The translations under genes were made by a program, and so were the position numbers. This document shows positions 17,350 through 27,679 of a stretch of DNA of 64,000 bases, one piece after another. The number at the start of each line of letters is the position of its first letter. Position 1 is the stretch's first letter. This DNA is from JAGNXB01 sp942490895. GTDB taxonomy: Bacteria > Bacteroidota > Bacteroidia > Chitinophagales > Saprospiraceae. The stretch spans positions 51,038-115,037 of the forward strand of contig CALNZC010000069.1 of assembly GCA_942490895.1 (NCBI GenBank), read 5' to 3'. The notes under the pieces were generated by a model that was given only the letters and a program-made list of their open reading frames with translations, was not told the DNA's origin and ran no database searches.

Positions 17350-20300
17350 CTACCGCATTAATTGCAGGTCTCCTTTATAGAGTCGACTCGAGCCATCTTT
17401 GAATACAATCTCCACCACATAGACATAGACGCCCGGATCCATGGGGTCACCGCGATATGTCCCATCCCAACCGGCAATGCCATCAGCCGGCAAGTCTTCC
17501 ATCAGAAAGAGTGCGTTCCCCCACCGGTCGTAGACCGCCATTGACTTGACTCGTTCCACCGATTCTCCTCCATAAACAGAGAAGACATCATTGATCCCAT
17601 TCAAATCGGGTGAAAAACTATTCGGCACATATACCCGTCTTCGGATGATGACACGAATCCCGATCTGATCCACTGCTTCACATCCATTCTGATCTTTTAC
17701 TGTGAGCATGATGAATTGATCCGTAGCTGGCGTGATCGTCAACTGGGGGCACCCCGTACAAAGAAGACTATCCACATCAGACCATTCATAGGACACGATT
17801 CCTGAACCTGGGCTGATCAACTCCGGTGCAACCACTAAAGATGCCCCATACTCAACCGTCAAATCAACCCCCAGATCCATGACCAACACCGGAGGCTCAT
17901 CAATGGTCAATGTGGAATCCCAGAAACAACCAAAGGCATCTGCAACCTGAATGGCATACTGACCGCCAGTCAATCCAGAGATCTGCCCTGGTACTGTAAA
18001 GCTGGTTGAACCAACTGTCGCGGTAAAGGGTGCCTGGCCCCCAATGACGCTTTCAACAGTTAGCTGACCGGTTGCCTCACCGAAACACAATGGTGGATCA
18101 ACTACAATCTCTTGAACTGACAGGCCTCCGCCGAAAGTAATCGACACCTCGTCGGTATCCGTACATCCATTCACCGGATCCAGGATGGTCAACACATAGG
18201 TGCCCGGACCCGAGGGTTGAATGTCCATCTGATCCGAGGGGCCAATTATGCCCCCATCCAGGGTGGACCATTGAAAGGACAAGTTTCCTTGCCCGGTTGA
18301 ATTACTTCCACTGAGCGGACCGAGTGTCTGACCACAAGGAATCAGTTGATCCATTCCGGTATTCGCCGAAGGTGTCATAGTGTCCTGGGTCACCGATATG
18401 CTACCGGCTGACAAACACAGACTATTCTCATCCAGGATACTCAACTGGTATGTGCCCGGTTGATTGACCTGAGGAAACAGAGAGTTGGCCCCACTCAAGA
18501 TCTGGCCATCTATCGTCGACCACTGCAGGACATATCCAGGACCGGAGGAAGAACCAGAGGCATCCAGAGTTACTTCATTTTGAATGCAATTCAATTCGAG
18601 AGGCGGCAAGATCATCACCTGAGGCAAATCCAGACTGGAACCCAGATAGATTCCGGCACTATCCTGACAACCCGCCGTATTCTCGAGCAGGGTCAATGTA
18701 TACCAGCCAGCTGTAGTTGTTTGAACTGATCCCAGATTCATTGGAGGGACAAGGACTCCTCCATTGGTGCTCCAGGAATAGGATAGTCCGGTCTGGGGAG
18801 TGGTCAGTGCCGTCAGGGTAATGACCGTGTCTTTGCAGGAAAACTGACTGGTTGGAGATGGTAGAATATCATCAATCTGTGGAGACTCAATAAATATGAC
18901 TGGAAGGCCATTACTCAGGTCAAGACAGGCATCCGTCGTATCTACACCACCGAGATTACCCATATTACCCGCTATAGCTACGACATAATAGGTCTGTCCA
19001 GTTTGCACCGGCAATCCGGGATAATACAACTGGTTGATGTTCGACTGCCAAAGCAAGGTACTCTCAGGATCCGAAAGGTCCTCCACCAGCCAGTATACCA
19101 AAGTGTCGTCAGAATCCAAAAATTCACCTGCGCCCAGGAAGCCAAGGGTGTCCCCAACACAGATATTCAAGGGGCCACCACTTAGACTGCCTGCATTGGT
19201 CAGGCAGAGACAATCATAGGTGCCGGATACCTGGAAGGGTGTGCAATTATATTGATCCGATACCACAAATGAATATGCAGAACCTGCAGGAATAGGCTGA
19301 GAAGTGAAGATATTTCCTGTCAATGTTCCTGGACCAGAAACAGTATAACTACCTGGATCTCCCCCATTAATCTGGAAGGTGATCGTGAATTCAGTATTCG
19401 TACCATTACAATTGAAATCAATCCCTGTTACGGTGGGTCCCTCCTGCACCACAAGGTTGAAGGAGTCCATCAGATCAAAACTGCAAAATGCGTCAGACAG
19501 TGTTAAAAATTGGACAGTACTTGAGTTGAGGCCGGGTATGGATAATACTGCACCCGGATTTGCCCAGGTCATTTGTTGGCTATTGCCCCCATTGATCTGA
19601 TACGTCAAATTAAAGGGGGGCATTCCACCAAACATCAAGGCCAGGGAATAATTCGATTTAGCACAAATGGTGTCTGACAGCAATGCGCTCAGTGTGGGCG
19701 CACCATGAAAAACAACCGGTATGCCTGGTGTGATGGAAAGGCAAATGTCCGTCGTATCCACTACTCCCCCACTCATATTCCCAGCGATGGGTGATACATA
19801 ATAGGTCACCCCTGGCATCATGGTCACCGGATCAAAGACAAAAACCGGCTGAGTATTCCAGGCGAGGATCGATTCAAGGATCAAACCACTCCCTTCATGC
19901 AAAACATATTGACGTATATCATCGGGATCAAGGAACCCATTCCCAGAAAATGTCAGAAAGAGGGTATCTGTCATGCAGATATCCACACTCGTTTCAATGA
20001 GATTTCCTGCATCAGTCAGACAATCACAATTCTGATTGCCCGTGAGTACCAGGGTGTCACATCCACTATCATCCCAAACGAAGAAGGTAAATGCCGTTCC
20101 ACTGGCTATGGGTGCAGATTGAAAGGTATCTCCCATCAGGATGCCTGCGTCTCCACCCACCTGCCAACTGGTCGAGTCGCCGCCGGAAATCACAAATGTG
20201 ACCACATATTCATCCTGATCACACACCTTGAGTACTGGTGCGGTGATCAGTTGAGGTGTAACAGTGAATGAAGCTATTCCACCCGATGCCGGAGGGCAGC

Positions 20301-22248
20301 CAGGAGGCGTTTGATCCGAAAAAGACAGGATCGAATAGCTGACAGATTGATTGGGATAGTGAATATCGGTAAGTGGATTCACCGAACCGTTGATTGTAAA
20401 GGTGTCTACCCCATCTGTATACGTGACACTATAAGGGGGCACTCCGCCAAACTGAAAGGTCAGGAAGGCTCCTTCTCCTTCACAAAGTGGCCCACCCCCA
20501 GAAAGAAATACCGAAGGGGTTTCCAAAAAGGTCAGGGCAAAAGAGAGGGTATCAAAACAACCGGCCAGATTGGTCATTCTCACCCAATAGATTCCGGGTT
20601 GATTGACAATTGGCGGATCGATAGCCGGCATGCCAGCTACCGCAAATTGCGCTGAAGAATGGAACGTTACTGTATAGGCATTCGGTGGTAGACCGGAAAG
20701 CTCCTGGATGTCAATAGTCGTGAGATCAAAACTATCGGAGGCACACTGAACCGGAGGAGGAACAACCTGAATATCCGGAGGTGGTAAAAAGACGACCAGG
20801 ATTTCTGCCACACCGAAACAACCATTAAATGTTTCTGCCCGGACCCAATACGATCCAGAGGTATCCACTGTCGAACCAAACAATGGGTTTGTTTGATCTT
20901 CAGCATCCTGCTGGGTGGGGTAATAAGAAAAACTGGTCAGGATATTTCCATTCAGGTCGATCACATCCACAAATCCAAGGTCCAGTGATCCGGGTGCACA
21001 CAATGGATCTGGTTGAACCACCAGGAGATCCAGCCATTCCAATTCGATCATCACCGGAATCAGCTGTTCACAACCATCTCCAGCAACAACTCGAATCCAG
21101 TATGTGCCACTTGTATTCACAATCGGTGGATTACCCATGTCGGGAGTACCCGCTTCCGCTGCATTTTTATCCGGGTGGAAGGTGAATATTTCGCCTGGTT
21201 GCAAATTAGTGACGAGGAGATCATTCAAGTTGAATTCTTGACCACAGATGACCCCTAGTGGGTCAACCTGGGCCTCGGGAATGGGCGTCACTTCTACCGT
21301 CACACAAACAGGATCACTCATTCCGCATCCATTATCCAGTTCGACACAAACATCTCCACCGACACTTCCCCAGTCGATGGTCACAGATGCTCCGGAACCG
21401 TTGACCGAAGCGCCCGGTGGTGCCGTCCAGGTATATGTGACCCCGGTAACGGGGTCCACCGCATAAATCACCCCTTGGTCATTTGCGCAAACAGAAAGGT
21501 CTGCTTCAATAAAGTTTGCCGGATCGGGTGGCCCAACGGGATCCACTTCCGGGCAAACGATCTGATTATTCCATGCCCCTCCCGTACTGGCTGTAAAGCC
21601 AAAGAACACCTCCGATCCTCCTATTACAGAAGCAAAATCATAGTTGCCTGATAAGACCAGAGCCCCATCAAAAAGGATCTGAAATCCACCTGCTCCATCC
21701 CAGACAAATCGAACATCATGAGTGGCCCCGTCTTCGATATTCCCCAGGTCAGAGGGTCCAAACAAAGGTGTGCTCATCACCCCGTTAATGTCCATGGACA
21801 CGTGGTCATTGGGAATATCACCATAACCGGCACCATTATCCCATGTATCGAATTCAAAGATCACAGAATTGGGAATACCGCCAGCACCGATATCCGCCCC
21901 ATACATTCCGCAATCTGGAAAGGCAGCCAGAATAAGGCAGATGCCATCTGCGCCAGCATCATTGTCACCAAAAAACATTTTGACAGTAATGTCTAAGGGC
22001 CCTCCAAGATCAACTGTCTCTTCATCCCAAAGACAACCTGATTGTGATTGCCCTTCAGACGTCAGCTGAAAACAGTTGTTACAGTCGAGAACGGTTGGTG
22101 CCGTCTCTCCCATCATCGTCCAGGGCGAAGGCGGAAATGGCATTCCGGACAGGTCAACCTTGACTACTGGAACCGGCAAAATAGTTGCCGACAACAGTAA
22201 AGAAGAGAATAGAAAAGCAAAAAGAAAGAGGGTTTTTGTCGCGTGCAC
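17350..22248 (-). CDS. T9SS-secreted giant protein: L-type lectin domain, Ig/PKD-like repeats, type B C-terminal sorting domain
   Basis: About 1632 residues from a GTG at 22248. That start places the signal peptide (KTLFLFAFLFSSLLLSA) at the N-terminus and lies just after the previous gene's terminator. No ATG precedes the signal peptide except one inside the upstream gene. Residues about 55-240 look like a legume/L-type lectin fold (FEFDTWDNG, NDHVSMDINGV). Many Ig/PKD-like and Cys-containing modules follow. The last ~90 residues are a gliding-motility-type sorting domain (VPNSFSPDLNGINDVF, YDRWGN, YVYVVE). It should be exported by Sec, then T9SS, and bind glycans at the cell surface. Ligand and partners are unknown. 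Confidence 0.82.
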   Translation of the reverse strand: MHATKTLFLFAFLFSSLLLSATILPVPVVKVDLSGMPFPPSPWTMMGETAPTVLDCNNCFQLTSEGQSQSGCLWDEETVDLGGPLDITVKMFFGDNDAGADGICLILAAFPDCGMYGADIGAGGIPNSVIFEFDTWDNGAGYGDIPNDHVSMDINGVMSTPLFGPSDLGNIEDGATHDVRFVWDGAGGFQILFDGALVLSGNYDFASVIGGSEVFFGFTASTGGAWNNQIVCPEVDPVGPPDPANFIEADLSVCANDQGVIYAVDPVTGVTYTWTAPPGASVNGSGASVTIDWGSVGGDVCVELDNGCGMSDPVCVTVEVTPIPEAQVDPLGVICGQEFNLNDLLVTNLQPGEIFTFHPDKNAAEAGTPDMGNPPIVNTSGTYWIRVVAGDGCEQLIPVMIELEWLDLLVVQPDPLCAPGSLDLGFVDVIDLNGNILTSFSYYPTQQDAEDQTNPLFGSTVDTSGSYWVRAETFNGCFGVAEILVVFLPPPDIQVVPPPVQCASDSFDLTTIDIQELSGLPPNAYTVTFHSSAQFAVAGMPAIDPPIVNQPGIYWVRMTNLAGCFDTLSFALTFLETPSVFLSGGGPLCEGEGAFLTFQFGGVPPYSVTYTDGVDTFTINGSVNPLTDIHYPNQSVSYSILSFSDQTPPGCPPASGGIASFTVTPQLITAPVLKVCDQDEYVVTFVISGGDSTSWQVGGDAGILMGDTFQSAPIASGTAFTFFVWDDSGCDTLVLTGNQNCDCLTDAGNLIETSVDICMTDTLFLTFSGNGFLDPDDIRQYVLHEGSGLILESILAWNTQPVFVFDPVTMMPGVTYYVSPIAGNMSGGVVDTTDICLSITPGIPVVFHGAPTLSALLSDTICAKSNYSLALMFGGMPPFNLTYQINGGNSQQMTWANPGAVLSIPGLNSSTVQFLTLSDAFCSFDLMDSFNLVVQEGPTVTGIDFNCNGTNTEFTITFQINGGDPGSYTVSGPGTLTGNIFTSQPIPAGSAYSFVVSDQYNCTPFQVSGTYDCLCLTNAGSLSGGPLNICVGDTLGFLGAGEFLDSDDTLVYWLVEDLSDPESTLLWQSNINQLYYPGLPVQTGQTYYVVAIAGNMGNLGGVDTTDACLDLSNGLPVIFIESPQIDDILPSPTSQFSCKDTVITLTALTTPQTGLSYSWSTNGGVLVPPMNLGSVQTTTAGWYTLTLLENTAGCQDSAGIYLGSSLDLPQVMILPPLELNCIQNEVTLDASGSSSGPGYVLQWSTIDGQILSGANSLFPQVNQPGTYQLSILDENSLCLSAGSISVTQDTMTPSANTGMDQLIPCGQTLGPLSGSNSTGQGNLSFQWSTLDGGIIGPSDQMDIQPSGPGTYVLTILDPVNGCTDTDEVSITFGGGLSVQEIVVDPPLCFGEATGQLTVESVIGGQAPFTATVGSTSFTVPGQISGLTGGQYAIQVADAFGCFWDSTLTIDEPPVLVMDLGVDLTVEYGASLVVAPELISPGSGIVSYEWSDVDSLLCTGCPQLTITPATDQFIMLTVKDQNGCEAVDQIGIRVIIRRRVYVPNSFSPDLNGINDVFSVYGGESVERVKSMAVYDRWGNALFLMEDLPADGIAGWDGTYRGDPMDPGVYVYVVEIVFKDGSSRLYKGDLQLMR

Positions 22249-22274
22249 CAGCTTAGGGTTTCCTAAAAATAGAA

Positions 22275-22307
22275 AAAGTGGAGCAGGTATCACTCCTGCT
22301 CCACTTT
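22275..22307 (-). terminator. Rho-independent terminator between two giant T9SS genes
   Basis: 13-bp perfect stem (22275-22287 with 22295-22307), 7-base loop, ending in T-rich sequence on the minus strand. It lies just after the stop of the 22332-27569 gene and before the GTG of the next, so the two giants are probably separate transcripts. Confidence 0.8.
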
Positions 22308-22331
22308 CACTATGGATTTTTCCTTCAGGTT

Positions 22332-25300
22332 TTACTCCAGAAGTGAGACATCGCCTTTCAGTGTCAGTACACGGCCATCGATCAGTTTGATTTTGGCGTA
22401 GTATACAAAGACTGCAGGATTCATCAAGGTTCCCTGATGCATGCCATTCCAACCATAGTTTTCATCATTGGCCTGGAACTTCTCTGCATGGAATACACGC
22501 TCCCCCCATCGGGTAAAGACCTCAAAGAGCTCTACCTCCTCAATACCAAAATCCTGAGAGAAGATCATGAAGATGTCGTTGTTTCCATCATTGTTGTGTG
22601 GCGAGAACGCCGTGGGAATAAAGATATTCGGATCACGAACAATGATCTTCATTTCTGTCAATCCAATACATCCATTGATATCTACGACAGAAATAAAATA
22701 AGGCGTCGTGATATAGGGTTGAGCAAATACAACCAGGCTATCGGTCCGATCCAACCCATAAGCCGGATACCAGGTCACGCCACCTACTTGTGATGCATCA
22801 ATATTGAGCTGTGCCTCTAATCGGATCTGTTCACCCAAGTTGATATAGATCTCTGGATCGACATGAACCAGAAGTTCATTCACATCAGGAATCTCAAAAT
22901 CTTTCTTAATAATACAGCCCTTCGCATCTTTGACGACCATCTTGTAGGCACCCGAAGACAAATTGCGGAAACGAGGATTGTATTGGTAGGATGTCCCGCC
23001 ATCCAGTGAATACTCGTAAGGGTAGAGACCACCAATCACGTTGTAGATTTCCAGAGTACCCGGATCATTGTAGCATATTGGGTCAGACATTTTAATGTCC
23101 GCACTTTGCAAGTAATCCGAACCGATCACCACATCATCAACAGCTGTACAGCCGTTCCGGGTGTCTGTCACCACGAGGAAATAAGTTCCTGATTCAGAAG
23201 TAGCCGGAGTTTGTTCATTGAGGAATGAAGCCGGGCCACCGAGTTCAAGATACCAATCATACGTGTAGACGGTACCTGTTGAAGACTTGGATCCATCCAG
23301 AATCACAGAGTCACCCAAACAATAGATCTCGTCAGGCTTTCCTGCATCTGCTTTTGGAATAGTCTTGTCCTCCAGAACAATCACAGATTCTGTTCCGGTA
23401 CATCCATTGTCCGTATTCGTTGCGGTCAACGTGTAGGAACCGGCGGCATTAACCGTTGGCGTCACTGTTGTTGATCCGGAGACAATGTTACCACTGCCTG
23501 TTGTCCACAGATATTGAATCGCAGAACTGAAGTCGGATTGTGAACCATCTAATATGACCTGATCAATCGTACAGGTCAGGTTTTCAGGATCCTGAATGAT
23601 CACCTTCGGAATAGTGACATCTCCTTGAACAACCGTTGAAGATTGTGCGGTACATCCGTTGTCGGTATTTGTGACCAACAATGTATAGGTACCCGTCTGA
23701 TTCACTGTAGGTGTCAACGAGGTTCCACCCGTTACAATATTTCCATTCGTAGTTGACCATTGGTAGGTCATGGAAGCGGTGTTGCTTGATCCCGTACCAT
23801 TCAAGGTGGCGATCGGATCAGAACAATCGATCAACTCCCCTGCGCCGGCATAGGCGACAGGTGGAACAGTATCCAGATCCACGATTGCGGTTATACTTGA
23901 GGTACAACCATTCAGCAGGTTCGTCACCGTCAGGGAATATGTTCCTGGCTGATCACATTCTGTGTTAATTGTGGAACTGCTACCCGTAATATTTCCAAGG
24001 AAGGTGCTCCACTTATAGCTGTAATCCGCTCCAGTAGAAGATCCAGTTCCCAAAAGACTCACAACTGTATTGGTACAGTTCAGGATGTTCGGCGCATTTG
24101 CATTGCTCACAGGTTTCACTTTATCCTCTGTGACATTCACTGTTTTCGAATTGATACAACCTGTCACAGGGTTGATTACCTGCAAGGTGTAACTTCCTTG
24201 TGCATTGACAGTCGCCAGATCAGAAGCAGCACCATTTACGATATTTCCATTGCCAGTCGTCCAGGAATACTGCGTGCCTGGCAGACTAAGAGAACCAGAA
24301 CCATCCAAGGTAATCGATGGATTGGCGCAGGTAATGACTGCTGGTGGCAAAATATCTACAGGAGGTGGGGCAAGGTCACCTTCAACGGTCACATCAACCA
24401 CCGAAACACAGTTATTCCCGGAATTGGTCAATGTCAGCGTATAGATCCCAGGTGCCCCGACGGTTGGCATCAGTGTATTTCCACCACTACTGATGACCCC
24501 GTTTGCGGTAGACCAGGTGGCAGTATAATTCGGGCCTGAGCTGGATCCAGACGCATCGATGATTGTCGTTGTATCCTTACAGGTCACTTTAGCAACCGGA
24601 TCGATCTGAACACTCGGAGAATTATTATCCGGGAGGACTTGAACGATATCCGATGCCGTGCAACCATTCAGACTGTTGGTCACAATGATCTGATATGTTC
24701 CTGGCAATCCAATAGTCGGAGTGAGTGAAGTCGCTCCACTGATGATATCTCCATTCGTGGTTGTCCAGAGATAGGAATAGCTATTGCCTTGATCTGAGCC
24801 GCTTCCATCAAGATTCAGGTTAAGAACACCACAATTCAAGGTATCGGGCAATCCCGCCTCTGCAAACGGTGGAAGCGTATCCACTGGAATAATGACATCG
24901 ACAACAGTAGTGCAGCCACCATCATCTGTCACGGTCACCTTGTAAAGGCCGCCGCCCAGACCGACCGGGTCTTCTCCTGTTCCTCCATTTCCACTCCAGT
25001 TATACTGGTAGGGAGGTATCCCTCCATTCACTGTCAAATCCGCACTTCCAGAAGTAGGATTGGCACAGTCAACACCTGTCAACGCTTGTGCATCACCTAC
25101 CGGTGCATCAGATGCCACGATGAGGAAGTCGGCATATTGCTGGCAGCCCCGTGAGTCGGTCACTGTGACGCTATTCACGCCAGCACCCAGGTCATCAGGG
25201 TCTTCATTGGTATTCCCATTACTCCAGTTGAAATTGAATGGCCCATTGCCACCTGAAACCACAAGGTCAACGGAACCTGTAGCGTCTTTGCAGGCTGTTC

Positions 25301-27569
25301 CACCTGTCACCATACCATCTACTGTGATATCAGCGGGAGAGGATAAGGTCACACTATCCTGAAGGGAACATCCATCGTCATCCGTAATGGTTACATAGTA
25401 TGTCCCTATTCCCACAGGCTCCAAAATATCTGTCCATCCAAATCCATTTGACCAGAAGTACTGATAAGGCTCTGTTCCACCATAGGCGAACACGTTTATA
25501 CTGCCATCCTCAATACCCTGACAGGATACTCCTGTGGTATCATAGAATGGCTCAATATTCACTTCTTCTATATAGGCTCCCCCTTCAATAGTCCCTTCGC
25601 ATAAACCTCCAGAAAACACAGACACCAAGTCAACCGGGCCTGGAGTATTGATCGTCAGGATATAAGGTGAACTGGTAATCCCTGTTATGGGTGCTTGAGG
25701 CACTCCGTCAACCACATAAGTCAACTCCCATGGACCTGAGCCTGGAGGACTGAATGTTACACTCAGATCTACAGAGGAATTCGGATCACCTTTACATAGC
25801 TTGCCATCTCCTTCAAGAGTGGCAATCGGCCTGGGGTAAACGGTTACATTAGATGTCGCTGTAACTTCCTGTCCACACTGGTCTGTAACCGTTACAGTGT
25901 ACATGCCGGAGGTTGATGGAAACAGAGAGATGGACTCGCCGTCATCTCCATTACTCCACAGGAATTCAAAGTCTTCTACCCCTCCCGAAACCAGGGCGTC
26001 AATATCTACCCCGTCATTTTCACATATCGCAAAATCCTCAACTTCAACACCTAATGGAGGTGTATCCGCGATCAGAATTTCTACAAAAGGGTTTTCACAG
26101 GAACAGGGTATTTCCAATTCCAGTAGGATAGTCTCAATTCCTTCCTCAATGACATCATCAATGACCTCAAGTTGGAATTCGATGCAGTCCTCTCCGGCCG
26201 GGATCAGAAACTGAGTCGGCAAGTTGGTGTAATCCACACCTGCTGTTGCAGTACTCATGGCATTCACCGTGAATTCCAATACAACGTCAATATCTATATC
26301 TGCTGGAGATGACTTACAAATCGTGATGATACCATCATCACACTTTTCATAAACGAGGTTGGAACCTGTCGACGGGGATGCAAATTCCAGGTTGGCTTCG
26401 CCACCTGCATTAAAGCTGTTGGCTTCCAGGAATACAGCAGAATCAAAGATTCCATCGCCCGCATCTGCTACAACCAATTTGATGTGATACTGCTCACAAA
26501 CCTCAACATCCAATTCTGCAGTAAACACAGTCGTCCAACCATCATATTGGAGGTCTTGTCCCCCCGTATTGTCCACATAATATTGCGAGTAACTCAAGGA
26601 CCCTTTCCCGCCAAGGCAATTCTGGGCATTTCCAAAGGCACCCGCGACTCCCGGGTTGACAGAGTTGATCCCCACCGGGATCGTTGTACCTGGAATCCAT
26701 GCAATGTTATCTGCATTATTCTGGAACGATCCAGCGATACCGGGTCCACTGACGAAGAACCCAAAGACATCATTAAAGATAGCACACACGTATTCCGGAT
26801 ACTCTTCAGAAGCAAAAGCATACTTGAACTCAATATGAGGGATGGTCGGCTGAAAATCGAATTCAATTCCAGTAGCATCAAATGTGGTTTGACCTGAAAT
26901 CAGGTTCAAATCCGGATCACCTGATTCCCCAAAGGAATTACCTGCACCACTCTGGTTATTTGGTCCCTGAGAGTTGGTTACATTACCTGAAGCCATGATC
27001 ACCCCGCTTTCGATACCAATTGGGCCTCCATCTGAAAACTCTCCCAATCCCGCAGCAGCTCCGATCCCAGAGACTCCTGAAACATCAAAACATCCACCTC
27101 CGATAAAGACTTCCTTGATCAGGTATTCAGCATCACTATTGGGTGAAACATCATATCGTTTCCCGACTTTGGAAGGCGCTTTACAGCTCATGCAAAACGT
27201 CGACAACCAGGTATTCATATCCGCCATCGGTATGCCACAATTCACATCCAACTGCAGGGTCACACAGGATTCAGCAGCTTTGAACTTGTGAATTTCACCT
27301 GTTGTGACCTGAACAAAAGCACCGTTCAAAATGGTCACCTCGTCAATACATTTTTGTGCAACCTGACCATTCATCATGAACCCGTAAGTTTCCCCCGGGG
27401 TCAGACCACAAATCTGAATTTCATTTGCCCCACTAGCCAAGGTCAAATAGTCCCTGGATGCGGTTTCGGTCATCACAACCTTGTTCAGTCCAGACTGCGC
27501 GTGTATCCCTGAAATAAAGAAGAATACAAAACTGAAAAAAAGTGAATAGCGTGTCATGTTTTGGAGCAT
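22332..27569 (-). CDS. T9SS-secreted giant protein: choice-of-anchor L domain, SprB and PKD-like repeats, type B sorting domain
   Basis: About 1745 residues from ATG 27569 (MLQNMTRYSLF; the next ATG, 27557, is equally possible). A signal peptide ends near GIHAQ. An N-terminal choice-of-anchor L domain shows FDFQPTIPHIEFKYAFAS and VFGFFVSGPG. A Calx-beta-like segment, then SprB-type repeats (GTEPYQYFWSNG) and seven PKD-like repeats of about 83 residues follow. The last ~90 residues are a gliding-type sorting domain (PTAFSPHNNDGNNDIF, FTRWGERVF). It is likely a long surface adhesin similar in plan to SprB. The in-frame GTG at 27611 is not needed. Confidence 0.85.
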   Translation of the reverse strand: MLQNMTRYSLFFSFVFFFISGIHAQSGLNKVVMTETASRDYLTLASGANEIQICGLTPGETYGFMMNGQVAQKCIDEVTILNGAFVQVTTGEIHKFKAAESCVTLQLDVNCGIPMADMNTWLSTFCMSCKAPSKVGKRYDVSPNSDAEYLIKEVFIGGGCFDVSGVSGIGAAAGLGEFSDGGPIGIESGVIMASGNVTNSQGPNNQSGAGNSFGESGDPDLNLISGQTTFDATGIEFDFQPTIPHIEFKYAFASEEYPEYVCAIFNDVFGFFVSGPGIAGSFQNNADNIAWIPGTTIPVGINSVNPGVAGAFGNAQNCLGGKGSLSYSQYYVDNTGGQDLQYDGWTTVFTAELDVEVCEQYHIKLVVADAGDGIFDSAVFLEANSFNAGGEANLEFASPSTGSNLVYEKCDDGIITICKSSPADIDIDVVLEFTVNAMSTATAGVDYTNLPTQFLIPAGEDCIEFQLEVIDDVIEEGIETILLELEIPCSCENPFVEILIADTPPLGVEVEDFAICENDGVDIDALVSGGVEDFEFLWSNGDDGESISLFPSTSGMYTVTVTDQCGQEVTATSNVTVYPRPIATLEGDGKLCKGDPNSSVDLSVTFSPPGSGPWELTYVVDGVPQAPITGITSSPYILTINTPGPVDLVSVFSGGLCEGTIEGGAYIEEVNIEPFYDTTGVSCQGIEDGSINVFAYGGTEPYQYFWSNGFGWTDILEPVGIGTYYVTITDDDGCSLQDSVTLSSPADITVDGMVTGGTACKDATGSVDLVVSGGNGPFNFNWSNGNTNEDPDDLGAGVNSVTVTDSRGCQQYADFLIVASDAPVGDAQALTGVDCANPTSGSADLTVNGGIPPYQYNWSGNGGTGEDPVGLGGGLYKVTVTDDGGCTTVVDVIIPVDTLPPFAEAGLPDTLNCGVLNLNLDGSGSDQGNSYSYLWTTTNGDIISGATSLTPTIGLPGTYQIIVTNSLNGCTASDIVQVLPDNNSPSVQIDPVAKVTCKDTTTIIDASGSSSGPNYTATWSTANGVISSGGNTLMPTVGAPGIYTLTLTNSGNNCVSVVDVTVEGDLAPPPVDILPPAVITCANPSITLDGSGSLSLPGTQYSWTTGNGNIVNGAASDLATVNAQGSYTLQVINPVTGCINSKTVNVTEDKVKPVSNANAPNILNCTNTVVSLLGTGSSTGADYSYKWSTFLGNITGSSSTINTECDQPGTYSLTVTNLLNGCTSSITAIVDLDTVPPVAYAGAGELIDCSDPIATLNGTGSSNTASMTYQWSTTNGNIVTGGTSLTPTVNQTGTYTLLVTNTDNGCTAQSSTVVQGDVTIPKVIIQDPENLTCTIDQVILDGSQSDFSSAIQYLWTTGSGNIVSGSTTVTPTVNAAGSYTLTATNTDNGCTGTESVIVLEDKTIPKADAGKPDEIYCLGDSVILDGSKSSTGTVYTYDWYLELGGPASFLNEQTPATSESGTYFLVVTDTRNGCTAVDDVVIGSDYLQSADIKMSDPICYNDPGTLEIYNVIGGLYPYEYSLDGGTSYQYNPRFRNLSSGAYKMVVKDAKGCIIKKDFEIPDVNELLVHVDPEIYINLGEQIRLEAQLNIDASQVGGVTWYPAYGLDRTDSLVVFAQPYITTPYFISVVDINGCIGLTEMKIIVRDPNIFIPTAFSPHNNDGNNDIFMIFSQDFGIEEVELFEVFTRWGERVFHAEKFQANDENYGWNGMHQGTLMNPAVFVYYAKIKLIDGRVLTLKGDVSLLE
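23125..24885 (-). repeat. Seven tandem PKD-like coding repeats of about 250 bp
   Basis: In the protein, seven consecutive units begin with a proline-containing hinge and a cysteine about 12 residues later. They continue with LDGSGS-type turns, a YxWxTxNGxI core and GxYTLxVTNxxNGC, each about 83 residues. Neighbouring units differ enough at the DNA level that they are old duplications. Related single units occur in the flanking T9SS genes. Confidence 0.8.
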
Positions 27570-27679
27570 CGGATTAGGCTTATTGAATACGTTAAGATAT
27601 GATGAATTCACGGTTCATCCAAAATCACAGGGTTGTCCCTTTATAAGGGAGTACTCAAGCCACTAAAACGCTGCCCGAA